From: Fusarium oxysporum f. sp. lycopersici 4287
Lineage: Eukaryota > Ascomycota > Sordariomycetes > Hypocreales > Nectriaceae
NCBI RefSeq assembly: GCF_000149955.1
Contig: NC_030989.1
Location: 3,171,839 to 3,235,838 of the forward strand
Direction of reading: 5' to 3'
DNA: 64,000 nucleotides
The stretch's first letter is position 1, and each line of letters starts with the position of its first letter. Made by a program: the position numbers and the translations under genes. Under the pieces are notes generated by a model. That model was not told where the DNA came from. It worked only from the letters and a program-made list of their open reading frames with translations, and made no database searches. Below are positions 44,381-56,518 of this stretch, piece after piece.

Positions 44381-45259
44381 ATGGCTACAGACGCTCTCCA
44401 CGATGTCCGTCCTATGTTTGAGCTCCGCGGACGAAACTACATCGTCACCGGTGGAGCTCAAGGCATTGGTTTCGCTTGCACGCGAGCTATTTGCGAAATG
44501 GGCGGTAATGTGGCTGTGTTAGACATCCAGAAAGAACCTACTGCCGAGTTCAACACGTTGAGTGAGAAGTTCTCTGCCAAGACTGTTTACATCCAAACGG
44601 ATGTTACGTCACAGGAGAGCATCAATGCGGCTTTCGACAAGGTGCTGAAGGAGTTTGAGACCATTGACGGTGTTGTGCCCGCTGCGGGTATCGCTATTGA
44701 TAAGCCGTTCCTGGAACAGACTTGGGAGGAGTTTACCCGTATTCAGGACATCAATGTAAGATATCCGGTCTGCCAAGATGGATTTGACTAACAGGGATAG
44801 GTCCGGGGAACGTTCTTCGTGGCTCAACTTGCGGCCCGCCAGATGGTCAAGCAAGGTACAGGCGGAAGCATGGTCCTCCTCGCCTCTCAATCCGCACACA
44901 TCGGCCTTCCCGGCTACCGCATGGCGGCATACAACGCCTCCAAGGGCGGTATCCTCATGCTCTCCAAAGCCTTGGCTGTTGAGCTAGCACCAAAGGGTAT
45001 CAGGGTGAACACGATCTCACCAGGATTTGTGGACTCTGAGATGACGAGAACTGTTCGTGAGCTTAAGAGTAAGAGGGAGGGAGAGCAGATGTGGTTGGCA
45101 CCGCCGAATCAGAGGTTGAGTACGCAGAATGATCTCACAGGGGCAGTTATCTACTTGTTGAGCGATGCGGCGAGACATACTACAGCGGCGGATATTCCGA
45201 TTACAGGCGGGTTGCATGCTGGTACTATTGATGGATTGATTAGTTATGAGAACAACTAG
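44381..45259 (+). CDS. Short-chain dehydrogenase/reductase
   Basis: Two exons, 44381-44755 and 44801-45259, give 277 residues. This is a classical SDR: cofactor motif YIVTGGAQGIGFA at residues about 21-33, the acidic end of beta-2 (VAVLDIQ) favouring NAD(H), the AAGIAIDKPF variant of NNAG, catalytic Ser in LLASQSAHIG, and YNASK with the Tyr and Lys of the active site. It ends with IPITGGLHAG. The overall style resembles polyol and sorbose/arabinitol dehydrogenases, so a sugar alcohol substrate is plausible but not shown. Its promoter is shared with the dienelactone hydrolase, and a Zn2Cys6 regulator is convergent downstream. These three may form a small catabolic unit, although nothing in the sequence proves it. 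Confidence 0.9.
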
Positions 45260-45686
45260 GTTGAGTTTAGCGTTCAGAATGATATGAAATTGAGTTTATC
45301 CATCTTCCCAATCATTATTCCTTCAACCTCAAACCTTAATCTTCAACTGGGTATTCCATCACACACGGCTGCATCGTTGAGGGAGAGTCGGAGCTGAATC
45401 TCATTCTTCACGCTGTATTACCCAACGTATGTCTATCATAATCTTGGTATTGCCAACTGGCGCCACTGATAGCCAAGTCGGTTGTTATCAGATGAATGAG
45501 ATACCTTTCCCGCCGTGAGCCTCAAGTGATACACCTTCAGCTGACCAGCGGCCCGCGAAGCGGATACCGCACCCGGATCCGTTCCTGAACCCCATACCCG
45601 CCCGCTATCTTCAACATTATCCGGAATTGCGAATCATCGGCTACGGGATCATAATCATCATAATTCATTCCTGACGCTAACCATAA

Positions 45687-48071
45687 TCAAAATATACTCT
45701 CCGAAAACATGTGATTAACATCCCCAATAGGCCACTGCAACCTTAGCGAATCCTCCCAGCCCATCTGCATATCCGTATCCGAAATTACCGTCCCAGCCAC
45801 CGCAAATCCACCCGGAACGACCCCGTTATTAAAAGGCGGCGAGTACTCCGCATAAGGCTGGAAATCTTCAACTGGCTGTGCGAGGCTTGCTCTTCTGATT
45901 GACTCTGTGACGTTATCTAGACCCTCGTGACTTCCTGGACTCGCTGGGTTTAGAATTCCCAGGCTGAGAAGGTTACGCCGCATTTCGATGAGGCGCTTGG
46001 CGAGACGACGTGCGGAGCGCGAGCGGTGGGTATATTTTGTTGTGAGGGTCACGCACATGCTGAAACTGCCGCCGAGAGATTCGATGAGATCGGGGGTTAG
46101 GCTTGGCAGCATCGTTGCTCTGTTTTGCTTTATGAAAGCGATGAGCAGAAATGCTAGACCAGCGGTGCATGCCAGTATATGCTGGTAATGTGGATGCTGT
46201 TTGCGGTAAATATCAGTAGTCACGTCAAGCGTGTGCAAGACATGAATGATATCGTAAACTCGATCAGTTGCCGATCGAACGTGGTTCTTTGTAATCTCAA
46301 TATCCAACTCTGAGAAGAAGAATGGTTTGAGGAGTTGACTCCGAACGGATTCCGCTCGGAGATTTAGTAGGATGGTCCATGTTGGCGGACGCGCTGATGG
46401 ATCTGTATGCCATGTCTGACAGTTTGCAACGGTGTAATCACCAACAGCTTTCTTCCTCCACTGCTCGATTTGAAAGCTCATCAGCTCAAATGAGTTTTCA
46501 TCGTTATATCCTTCGCCTTTTGCGGCGTTGGATATAGGTTCGCTGAAGCGATCGCTTATTAGGATGAAAGAGAGCATGGCCTTGAGGTATGGATTTTTGA
46601 CAGACGATGTTGACATGGAGCTGAAGCTCTTGTCTTGGAAGTGTGTCGGTAGACCCGTTGCGTAGCTCCATTGTCGATCAAGAATGACGATACTGCTGAT
46701 GAGAGTGCAAGCTTCTGTGCGCTGAGCCTCTGTCTTGACTGTATGTCTGAAGACTTCGGCGTTATGGAGACCAAGTTCCATCAGCATGCGACCTGCGATA
46801 CCGCACATGCGCCAAGCTGAGCGGGGCATCTCTTGGAAGAAGTCATACCAGCCCTGTTTGAATTAGTAAATTTCTCATTTTAGACAGTGGTAATACCATA
46901 CCTTGAGGAATATTATGGTCGCATGCTGAATGCTATTAGCGGGTGCGGCCAGCTTCGCATTTACAGCATCCTGAAAACTATCCCTCAACAAAGTCTCCGT
47001 ATTCGAGCTCGAAGGGTTTCCATCAGCCCTCAAAGCAATAGCCAAGCACAAGTTCAATATCAATAACAACTCGTACGTAGCAGCTCCAGTGCTCGATGCC
47101 AGAACATCCCAGATTCCAGCACCAGCTTCAGCATACCACGAGCGCGTCTGCATGATGAGCGCATCGATATCAACAACGGGATGAAGTTCACCGACAACTT
47201 CTTGATAAATGTACAAAAGCTGAGTGGCGTCTTGCAACCCCATAATTGAGCGGAATGTCAAAAGCATGGCTGGATCGCCTTTGTCGATTGTGCGCGGTGA
47301 GACGGAGAATTGTGTATTTTGCCCATCGTTCTGATCTGCTTCGTCGGAAGCGTCGTCTTCGTGAATACTGGCAAGTTGTAATTGCTTTTGTTGAAGTGGT
47401 GGGCCTGGACAACTATTTCGTCGGAGTTTTAGTTGTCCCACGTTCAATGCGTAGTCTGGACATGTTGGGCCGTAGAAATGTTGAGAGGCGGTTGTTCGTG
47501 AGGATTTTGGCGTTGAGCTCTGATCATCGGTGGTGGATTCAGTGTAACTGTGACTGATGATGAGTATTGTATTGGGATTTGCGTTAGGATTAGGATCGCG
47601 GGGCCGTGTCGCAGCAATCATGGTCATTGGCGATGGAAGATTCGTTTGTTCCTGGTTACTCGAGTATTGCACTTGCGACGCCAAGCTATTTAATTGCTCC
47701 TGAAGACTAGAGAGCATATCAACAATCGCAGCTTGATTCGTCTGACATGAGGTCCCTGAAGTTGTGCAATCACGGTTCGTAGTCGCAGGGATCGGGTCAG
47801 TAATGGCGGGCGCTGGAGGCGCTGCTGTCGTTGTAGTTGGGTGCCAATCGTCACTCTCAAGACTGGAGCTATTATTCTCAAGACTGCTGCTGTAACTGCA
47901 ATTTTGGTTTCGGCTTGAGCAGTGCCTGCATGGCTGTCGTCCGTCGCATTTTCCCTTTCGTCTTCTACATGCGTCGCATGCGCGTAGAGCATATGGTGTC
48001 CTCCGTTTTCCGGTTTCTCCGGTTGAAGTGCTGGATTTCTTTACGCCTTTGGGTTCACGTGCCTGGGCCAT
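45687..48071 (-). CDS. Zn2Cys6 transcription factor
   Basis: Two exons, 46902-48071 and 45687-46853, joined by a 48-nt phase-0 intron, give 778 residues. The zinc cluster at residues about 33-60 reads CDACRRRKGKC, CRHC and a last Cys (CX2CX6CX5CX2CX6C), preceded by a basic KRRTPYALRA. A serine- and proline-rich linker with low complexity follows (about residues 60-230). The fungal_trans-type middle region holds LHPVVDIDALIMQTRSWYAE, then FFQEMPRSAWRMCGIAGRML with ELGLHNAEVF and WSYATGLPTHF. The gene is convergent with the SDR gene and may regulate it and the hydrolase. A start at 48071 (MAQAREPKG) is the first ATG in frame. Confidence 0.87.
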
Positions 48072-49048
48072 GGCTAAAACAGGGGTTCCGTCTGCCCCCT
48101 TTGTCGCGTCGCGTTGATGAGTATCCCAGTGTAACCAGTCAATCGAGTCTGTCCTTTCATTTAATATTCTTTCGAGTATGTCGGAAGTCGGGTTAGAGGT
48201 GAGAAAGGCGGAAACTCGGGGCCAAAAGGTGAAGAAACACCGCGTTGATTATTTATCTTGGTCAATCTTGACTAGCGTCGGTCTTCACCTTGGACCCATG
48301 CGGGGTAAACCTGACTAGACTGAGATCGGCGAGACTAAGCTTCTACTTCTTATCTCTCATAATTTTAGCTGCAGAAATAAGTAGCGGACTTCTATGGATT
48401 CGGTTTAGGTGGTGGCCAACGACTTACATGAGCGGTTTGGAGGCCAATCAGACATTATCGGTTTGCAAGACCCTTATCATTCACCCCGGTTTCGGAAGAG
48501 CATCCGCTGCATTGGTTGGGAGGGTTCAGGGTAGATGATTCAGATTATCACATTTGACGGCATGGCCGAGTCAAAAGATGCAGGTGAAAGCGCTCGGCTG
48601 GAAACACAAACGCCTCATAGTCATTAATGGTGGCAATGTCTTAGACTGTTGGTGAGGACGTTGTAAGGGTTGCGGTAGGACTAGACAATTGCCGCACTGA
48701 TACCAATGCGCTTCAAAGGTAGTGTGTCATCACGATTACGATTTGTAGTACTCTCTGGCATCACCCCCAAGTATTTGTGCTTTTGACATGTCAGAAACAG
48801 CAAAACTCACAAGCCAATGGTCTTATACAAGTTTACCTCGTCATACAATAACACCGATTCAATTGGCTATAATTCCTCCATGGCTATTGGGGCTCAAGAG
48901 CATGCGAATCTTGAGCGTCCAAACAAGACCCCGAGTGGGGCAAAGTTGTCGTCACACTTCGGGACCGAATACTACCCGCGGGAAAGAAAAGTTAATGTTT
49001 TACTCAAATCAATTGACGCCGAACTAATGCTTCTAACAAAATGCTACA
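48072..49048. other. Intergenic region upstream of the third Zn2Cys6 gene
   Basis: Nearly 1 kb that must contain the regulator's promoter. Short frames at 48290-48540 and 48788-49074 have no coding character that I can support, and no RNA gene is evident. Confidence 0.45.
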
Positions 49049-50394
49049 CTAAACCTCCCGAACTTTGTAACTAAACATCTCATTCGAAGCCACCGAATTC
49101 CTATCCCTCATCTTCGCCGCTGTATCAATACCCGTCACCGGCACACGATACTCATACTTGGCACCCTCCTTCTGTCCTGCAACAGGATACGGGAAGGGAA
49201 GATACTGCGGTATCAAACCCAATTGTGCAAGAACAGTGCCCTGGTCCCACGCGATATGCTCATGGTAGAGACGATCGCCGCGGATGTTTACGACTGCTGT
49301 GAAGGGGACTTCCATCTTCTTGTCGGTTGGTGGAACGCCGGGAAGTCTGAGATGTTAGTGAGGGATACTAAGAGGGACAGGAAGTGACGTACAGCCAGTC
49401 AATTGTCTTATTATGTGTGAACTTGTAGAGGAACTCATCGACTACTCGGTCAATACCGATTGTGCGGCTGATGAGTTCAAGTTCTGTGTCGTCTGAATTT
49501 TGAAAGATGAAGTTATCGCGGTAGAAAGTTGTAAGTGACTTGCGACCGATGCCACCGGTAAGCTGAACCAATGTTAGTACCTCAACCCATCCTCAATGTA
49601 AAAGCTGCAGTGAACTTACAGTAGGCACGTGATTAACGTATGGCTGATCAACCATAGTACTCATTGTATGCTCAACCGACCGGTCCGCAAACTCATAATA
49701 AGTATGCTCATCCCAGATAGCCTCAAGATCAAAGTACGGGCCATTAGTAAGAGGCTTGAGAAACGTCAAGTTTCTTGTGTGCGATAGAGACTCAGTCCAG
49801 TAGTCAAAGTCATCTTGGAATGGAGTTGCCATGAGATGAGACTTTGCGCTGGAGTATGAGTATGTTGTGAGGCCATCACCTCTCTCAATGATGGCTGTGC
49901 GGCCTGCAATGTGGCGCAGGATGGGAATATTGGACTTTTCAAGGGTTGCGAGATCTGCGTCGTTGGCGTAGATCACGGCGCCTACTAGACCAGAGTTGTT
50001 GACTGAGCCAGCTACCTGGTTCCATAGCTTGGGGTCATATGCTGTCGGAGAATTAGTATCACGTCACCAACCAACACACGGACTCACTCACCGATAAGTC
50101 CAACTTTTCTATCCTTCTCCAATTGCTCACAGCCCCTCAAAGATTTCAAAGCATCACTCAACACCTCACCCGCATCTCTCTTAAACGCCTTAGCCTGTAT
50201 CTCAACAACAGCATACCCCTCCTCAGCCCACTTCAAAAGAGCAGAAGGAACACCCTCAACAATCTCCAAATGCTTCTCCGAGTCAGGACTCAGAATAACA
50301 AGACCAGGTCCATGACCCCGTCTCGAAAGTGGAGGCAGAAGAGTTATCCCCTCACCAACAGTCTCAGGCTTGGCCTGGGGAAGAGGAGCAGGAG

Positions 50395-53365
50395 CAAGGT
50401 TCCGATCAACTACACCAACTACACTTTTCGACCCAGAGTAGTGTAAATGTAAATTATGTAAGCAACTGTCCGGTGTGGTGGGTGTAGTGTGCTACACCAG
50501 CGCCTTTGGTGGATGTAGTTGACGGTTGGTTTGTCGTACACTTCGCTCACGTGACTTGCGCTCTTGATCATGGATGGTACTTGCCCAGCCTACTACCCCT
50601 CACTCTCTCCCTCATCGCCCTGAGCCCTCAGCCATGCCGTTGCTTGTTCTGCTAACTCGCCATCACTCATCCCAAGACCCTCATAAATCTGCTCTTCCTC
50701 GCGCCACGAGATCAACATCGGATCCAGTTCCTTGACGATCCCAGCCCTATACCATGACCGCGATACCTGACAGATGGAGATAATCTGGGCATCCAGAAGG
50801 CTTCGCGACGGCACCGCCATTCTTCCGGCAGCTGAAAAGAGCCTCTCGCACTCTGCAGACATTGGCTGAATGGTCAAAAAGTCCAACGCCATCCGCGAAA
50901 GTCGAGGGTATTTCAACCTCCTTTCATGCCAGTACGTAATAGGATCGCGAACTCTCCTATCACTCACTTCGCGGCTACCTTGCCATGTCTCGTATTCATC
51001 ACCTTTGACTGCTTCATCGTCTGAAGAGTCGTATCTTGCCGGCATATGACGACTGTTGGCCTCGAATGGGCTGAAGAACTTGCGTCTTTTTGCTGGACGT
51101 TGGTCGTCTGACTCGTCTGCTTGAGAGAGGATATCGGAATTCGCGTACTCGGTCCTCCAAACTCGGTAAACCATCTCCTTAGCCTTGTCGACCCATTCTG
51201 GATGGGTGTCCCAAGTGTGCTCGAAATACGCCCACTTGTATGCAGGATGGAGAGCAAGAGCGGCATAGTAGATGGGTGTTTCATCTAGAGCTGAATAATA
51301 CTTTTCAAGCTTGTCCCAGGCGAGATTAATCCCGATCCTGAACTGTTCGGCGTCGGGAAAGCCTGCTGCAAGCAATTTGTATTGCTCTAGTTTCGAGAGG
51401 AGCTCTTCGAAACCTAGAATCACATCCCATATGTTACCATATGAGCCCAGAAACCCTCGCCTTCTCTTTCTAACTTGTCCGTCACCCTCCAAAGTCCTCA
51501 CTACATTCTCATAATGCGTCAATATCTCCTCCAGGCACTGGAGGGCTTCCCAGTCGCTGTCCGTTAGCTTGTTCTCCTCCTCGCAGATACGTGGCAGTTT
51601 TGCGGACTTCCTGACCTGACCCGTCCTCTTCGACCTATTCTCATCTTCCCACTCCTGTTTGTACTTTACCACCAGTAAGATAAGATATGGCCGAATTTTG
51701 AGTGCCCTACGGATCATGTACAGTTGGGAAAGCCAGCGGGTATTATTGTCTCGCACCACAGTAAGTGGCTTCCTCGATCGTTCCCTTAACGAACTGGCTT
51801 TGCTGATTGCATCTTGTTGAAGATCTCGCAGCAAGTACATCAATCTGTTGGACCGAAAGATGTCATAGACAAGGTTATGAAGCTTCCCAACGGGGCCTTT
51901 GCTCCTCCATGATTCCCAGTCTGCTTCCGGCAGGGCCGACGCGCCGGAGAGTTGCTCTTCGAAAGCGCTTGCGTTCTTGCCAAAAAGCAACGCCTTTGCT
52001 GACAAGTTGACCGTGTGACCGAAACAGCGGCCTCGGCGAGACGCACCAGTGAAGCCTAGTTCACGACCAATGGCCCCCATCGCTGTATCATTATTCTCTG
52101 CGTTGTCAAGCGTGAAATATCCTATTTTCTCGGTAATCTGGTAGGCTGTCAAGATATCAAGGACTTGAGCTGCAATATTCGATCCACTGTGGCGTACGGA
52201 AACCTCGGGCACACCCAGCACAATCTTACGGGGCTTGTTGTGCTCATCTCTGAAGAAGCAAGCGATTCCGTACAAGGTATGCCGGTTTCCCGACGTCCAG
52301 CCATCGAAAGAGATGTGAATCAGGCCGGGAGATTGTCGAAGGACGTCGATAACGGTGTGGCGGTGTCGTTGATACTCAGTGATAATCCTGGTCCTGAGGG
52401 TATCTGCAGATAAGTGGCCACCACGTATTGACACTGATGGACTAAGATAATCGAATATGGCTCGGAGATCCTCGTCTTCGACCGTGAGAAAGGAAAGATT
52501 ACTCTTAACGATCCATTGCATCACCATCCGTTGAAAATGGTCCCTGTCAAAGTTCTTGACGAAGGAGTTCGCCATGGCCTGCTCCCGCGGCTTTTCCGGA
52601 TCGAGCGTCAAGGTATCAGCTATTGAGCGGTGCTGCTTCTCGACGCTTTCCGCTTTCAACTGCGTCGAAGACTTCGTCTTGCCCTCTGGCGCCCGAATAT
52701 GATGTTCTTTGAACAGATGTTTGCTGGCATTTTGAAGACCAGTATGCGTGAAGTTCTTCGGCTGGGGGACTCGTTGGTGAATGCAGAGTTTGCATACCCA
52801 TCTTCGCTCATGAGCCCGCTGGATATCATACCCGTAGTCCCAAGTCCAGGAGGAGGTGTCCTTTGCGCGCTCGGAGAAGAGCCAGCCGCGGAAATGACGA
52901 AACAGACGTTCTTCCTGTAGCTGTTGGGCATCAGCTAGTAACGTTGATGGTGAAAGAATTGGTGGAGAGGTCTCAACGACTTTGTCTTCTAAAGGATCGG
53001 TCATTACGGGAGGTGTGAATGCGTCAAACAGATCGATGAAAATTTGGACCTGTACGGGAAATTACCCCAGGATATCCTCTATAACTACTGGGGGCCCGAA
53101 AATAAGTTAGGAAATACTAAAGTCTGTGTGGCCCTGCCCTCACAAAAGACAGTACCTCCTAACAGGGTGGATCCAGATGTCCAAAACTGGATACCCTGTC
53201 CCACTAAAAATCCACCGCTGCAAAAATCCACTACACCTACATCAACCAGGGTCGTCGATGTAGGGTAGTTGATCACGTCGAGGGTTCAGGTTGATTGATG
53301 TAAGTGTATGAGTAATACACCAATCGATCAACCGGTGGGTTTCGGTGTAGTTGATCGGAACCTTG
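50395..53365 (-). mobile_element. 2.97-kb hAT transposon with complete ends
   Basis: Both termini carry the inverted repeat CAAGGTTCCGATCAACTACA with one matching extension (CC). The element is flanked by a perfect 8-bp target duplication AGCAGGAG (50387-50394 and 53366-53373). Subterminal regions are dense in GTGTAG, TGTAGTTGA and their complements, likely transposase-binding sites. It contains a single uninterrupted transposase frame in minus orientation. Full structure, perfect duplication and intact frame suggest that it is potentially active. Confidence 0.95.
50593..53004 (-). CDS. hAT transposase, full length
   Basis: This single exon encodes 803 residues. Domain order is BED-type zinc finger (WVCKLCIHQ, then KHLFKEHH, residues about 70-105), then the RNase H-like core with IHISFDGWTSGNRHTLYGIA (first Asp, near residue 230) and YFTLDNAENNDTAMGAIGRE (second Asp). 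Next is the insertion domain with GPVGKLHNLVYD and DNNTRWLSQLYMIRRAL, and the C-terminal hATC dimerisation domain (DPITYWHERRLKYPRLSRMA, then FLTIQPMSAECERLFSAAGR with the catalytic Glu). Proteins of this size and order carry out hAT cut-and-paste transposition and make 8-bp target duplications, as seen at this element's ends. No stop or frameshift interrupts the frame. It is distantly related to the transposase at 31.6-34.2 kb (shared GPVGKLHN and NNDTRW/NNTRW motifs). Confidence 0.95.
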   Translation of the reverse strand: MTDPLEDKVVETSPPILSPSTLLADAQQLQEERLFRHFRGWLFSERAKDTSSWTWDYGYDIQRAHERRWVCKLCIHQRVPQPKNFTHTGLQNASKHLFKEHHIRAPEGKTKSSTQLKAESVEKQHRSIADTLTLDPEKPREQAMANSFVKNFDRDHFQRMVMQWIVKSNLSFLTVEDEDLRAIFDYLSPSVSIRGGHLSADTLRTRIITEYQRHRHTVIDVLRQSPGLIHISFDGWTSGNRHTLYGIACFFRDEHNKPRKIVLGVPEVSVRHSGSNIAAQVLDILTAYQITEKIGYFTLDNAENNDTAMGAIGRELGFTGASRRGRCFGHTVNLSAKALLFGKNASAFEEQLSGASALPEADWESWRSKGPVGKLHNLVYDIFRSNRLMYLLRDLQQDAISKASSLRERSRKPLTVVRDNNTRWLSQLYMIRRALKIRPYLILLVVKYKQEWEDENRSKRTGQVRKSAKLPRICEEENKLTDSDWEALQCLEEILTHYENVVRTLEGDGQVRKRRRGFLGSYGNIWDVILGFEELLSKLEQYKLLAAGFPDAEQFRIGINLAWDKLEKYYSALDETPIYYAALALHPAYKWAYFEHTWDTHPEWVDKAKEMVYRVWRTEYANSDILSQADESDDQRPAKRRKFFSPFEANSRHMPARYDSSDDEAVKGDEYETWQGSREVSDRRVRDPITYWHERRLKYPRLSRMALDFLTIQPMSAECERLFSAAGRMAVPSRSLLDAQIISICQVSRSWYRAGIVKELDPMLISWREEEQIYEGLGMSDGELAEQATAWLRAQGDEGESEG

Positions 53366-53395
53366 AGCAGGAGGCTTTGAAATGTCGGCATACAT

Positions 53396-54164
53396 TGTGA
53401 AAATTGATTGGTTGATTTTCGAGTCTGGGGGTAAAGGTGGTCTAGGCGCTGCTCGAAGAAACAATATATAGATAGTAAATTAAAATGTGAAGTACGTAGA
53501 GCGGAACTCCGCCGAGGTTTGGTTGAAACCCGGATTATGATACGAGGGGTTATCGCGAACCCCGCTTTTGACAAGTCTTATCGCAGATCTGAGATAAACG
53601 CTTCAGCTTCGGAACTTCCGGTCGGAAAGTCCGTAGGCGCATGATGCGCTGTTAGTCTTTAAGCTAAACATGATAACCGAGTCAACTCCAGCGAGTCGTC
53701 TCTGTTCCTGCGTCACTAATCTGGATTAGATATATGAGTTACAGGGTTCGGAACACTTACTGAAGCTCTCGTGTCGTTCCGTAGTGATGATTTACCCCAG
53801 ATAAGGCAACTGATACGTGGGGACGGAATGGGGGTGACGGAACGTGGAATCTGGGGTAGTAGCTAAGCTAGTGTTATCGGCATTCCTTGTTTACGACAGT
53901 TCTACAGCAGTCGAGATATCGTTCCGACATGTATTGGTTGTTTGAGGGGTTCAGCTGAGTTGTCAGTTGGAGATTAGACGAGGTTTTGGAGTGAAACTGA
54001 CGTTTGGGGATACCCGACGCTTGTGGTTGGATAGATATAGAAAGCCCATGGTTCGCCCCCTTGGCTTGTTTGCATCATCATACTTGCTTCTTTCAACTAA
54101 TAGAGTATACACGATCTTGCCTTTTACCTCTCAACACTCATTCTTCTATCTTTATCAAGACAAC
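53396..54164. other. Divergent promoter region with several CGG/CCG pairs
   Basis: This 770-bp stretch separates the starts of the split hydrolase gene (minus) and the flavin monooxygenase (plus). It contains CGG-N5-CCG at 53610-53620 (CGGAACTTCCG) and a nearby CGG-N9-CCG, possible Zn2Cys6 sites, but not the AACCRC core of the 2-14 kb locus. No gene is present. Confidence 0.4.
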
Positions 54165-55932
54165 ATGACTAAATCCTATGATGTCGTGGTTGTAGGCGCT
54201 GGTAAGCCTCTCCCTTCTGCTCCCAGAGACGTCGTCATCTAACAAGTCAGGATGGTTCGGTCTGGCCGCCGCAAAAGCCATTAGACAAATCAGCCCCCAC
54301 GCCAATCTGGCCATCCTCGAATCCGCCGAGTCATGCGGTGGCACTTGGTCCAAGAACCGTCTCTATCCCGGTCTCAAGTCCAACAATATGAAGGGCACAT
54401 ACGAATTCCCCGACTTTCCCATGGTCGAGAAGACATACGGCGTCAAGCCCAATAGCCACATTCCCGGAACTGTCCTCCATCGATATCTCACCGACTTTGC
54501 TAAGCACTACGACTTTCACGATCGAATCCAGTTTAACACTTCTGTTAACTTGGTAGAGCGAAATGGCGATGCGGGATGGAGAGTTAGTGTTACTTCCCCC
54601 GAGGGAACAGAGAGTATCACTACTGAGAGATTGGTGCTGGCTACTGGTCTTACATCAACACCGAATATGCCCCAGTACAAGAACGCTGACAAGTTTGGCG
54701 CTCCTCTCTTCCACGCTAAGGACTTCTGCAAAGAAGCTCCTAACCTGAACGTCAAGAAGGCCATTGTCGTCGGTGGTGCCAAGTCTGCCTTTGACGTTGC
54801 TTACGCTCTGGTTCAAGATGGCGCAACAGTCGACTTGGTTGTGCGCCCTACAGGAAACGGACCAGTCTGGATCGCTCCTCCTTTCGTCACACCTCTCAAG
54901 AAGCGACTTGATCAGTTGCTCAACATTCGATGGATGACCTGGTTCAGTCCTTGCCCTTGGGGCCAGGAAGATGGTTTCCCTGCTGTACGAAACTTCCTCC
55001 ATGGAACTTCTGTCGGCAGATTCCTCGTCAGTAACTTCTGGAAGGCTTTGAGTAACGATGTCACTGGGGCTATCGGATACGACTCTCACCCTGAGCTTGC
55101 GAAGCTCAAGCCTTGGCACTCTGCTTTCTGGATTGGTAGCGGACTTAGTATTCTCAACTACGATAGCCCTTTGTTTGACCTTGTTAAGCAGGGTAAGATC
55201 AGAGTTCACATCGATGATATCGAGTCATTGGAGCCTAACCGAGCTGTCCTTGCATCTGGCAATGTTATTGACACCGACGCTATCATTTGCTCAACTGGAT
55301 GGAAGAAGGAGTCTACTATCAAGTTTGCGGAGGATGAGCTTGGTCTTCCCTACTCAACAGAAAAGAGGCGCTCCTTGGCCCAAGCCGCGGACGAGAAGGT
55401 CCTCTCTCTGTATCCCGGCCTCAAGAAGCAACCAGAGCTCAATGTCAAGCCCAAAGAAGCCAATCCTCTTCGCTACTACCGCTTCATGATTCCCTCCGGC
55501 ATGGTCAAGACCCGTGACTTGGCTTTCGCCGGCATGATCTCAACCGTCAGCACAGCCACATGCGCAACTATCCAAGGCCACTGGATCGCTGCTTTCCTCG
55601 CCGGCAAGATCGACCGCATTCCTACATCCGACAAGGAGATCACCGATGAGATTATGCTTCACACTCAATGGGGCAAGTGGCGATACCCTTGCGGTTACGG
55701 AGCCGATCTTCCTGATCTTGTATTCGAGGGTCTGCCTTATTGCAACATGCTTATGAAGGATATGGGACTCGAGACACATCGCAAGGGAAGTCGGTTCCAA
55801 GAACTCACCTCGCCTTATCTCCCTGCTGACTTCAAGGGATTGGTTGAGGAGTGGAAGGAGAAGCATGAGGCTACTGAAGAGATTAACGGTGTCGAGGTTG
55901 AGCAACTTGCTGGTGCGCTGAAGAAGGCGTAA
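54165..55932 (+). CDS. Flavin-containing monooxygenase-like protein
   Basis: Two exons, 54165-54201 and 54251-55932, give 572 residues. The N-terminal FAD fingerprint spans the splice (MTKSYDVVVVGAG joined to WFGLAAAKAI). An ESAESCGGTWSKNRLYPGLK segment follows, then LVLATGLTSTPNMPQYK, and the second Rossmann motif AIVVGGAKSAFDVAYALVQ for NADPH near residue 185. The IICSTGW motif is the usual closing FAD contact. This is the class B monooxygenase layout shared by FMOs and Baeyer-Villiger enzymes. The typical FxGxxxHxxxW motif appears only as FHAKDF, so I prefer FMO-like. Such enzymes oxygenate N, S or ketone substrates. The adjacent MFS exporter on the same strand suggests a detoxification or small metabolite pair. 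Confidence 0.88.
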
Positions 55933-56518
55933 GGTGTATTGTTTTGTCGTTAGCATATATCCATGGTCGAGATTGTTCGCGCTACTGTCCATTGGCAGTT
56001 ATCGCATGATAGCAGAATGAAAACGAGTATTCTTTAGTATTTTCCTGTGACTCTTTTCTCGATGATCGAGGTGCTCATGAAGATTGTGATTAACGTTCTC
56101 TAGCGTTGGCGGCCTATAGTTGCAGGCTTCTAGTCAGTGCGTTCTAGCTGGTCTCGCATTGCTGGAGGAGGCTGGCCACTTGAGCTTCAGCGCTGGCGCC
56201 AACAGCCTAGACTATGCGTTTCGCCAAATCACGTCGCTGTCCGTTGGCGTGGGTATGACTTGTTATCGAGCTCTCATAAATGACGTTGCTATAACAATGC
56301 CAAAGAATGCTTGGCGATTTTCTTACATCTGCGACAGATCCAATTGAGTAATTTGAACCTTGTAAACTGATGTCATTTGTCAGCCTGAAGCGCGCCCTTG
56401 AAATGAACTATGACGCTGCTTACCATCAACTGATGCGACCTTGAATTATACTTAAAAGAGCTTATCTCGACTTCAAACTCGCTTCACCATCATCGAACAC
56501 GCAGTGCAACAGCGCAGA

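Larger units (their letters stand above)
49049..53395 (-). pseudogene. Dienelactone-hydrolase/SnoaL-like gene split by a hAT transposon
   Basis: Without the transposon the gene has coding parts 53366-53395 plus 50092-50386, then 49620-50041, 49393-49562 and 49049-49346, which give 404 codons in one frame. The N-terminal half is like an alpha/beta hydrolase (GHGPGLVILSPDSEKHLEI, then LWNQVAGSVNNSGLVGAVIY, HIAGRTAIIERG). The C-terminal half is an NTF2/SnoaL-like domain (TTFYRDNFIF, then FTAVVNIRGDRLYHEHIAWD). Fungal proteins of this layout are usually called carboxymethylenebutenolidase. The element interrupts exon 1 exactly after codon 10, and AGCAGGAG is duplicated on both sides. All remaining exons and splice sites look intact, so the insertion seems recent; precise excision would restore the reading frame. 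The promoter and start codon are now separated from the body by 3 kb. Confidence 0.9.

Noticed and set aside
53610..53620. CGGAACTTCCG, another CGG-N5-CCG palindrome
   Set aside because: It lacks the AACCR core of the 2-14 kb motif, and CGG/CCG pairs are common in fungal promoters. Not counted in the regulon.
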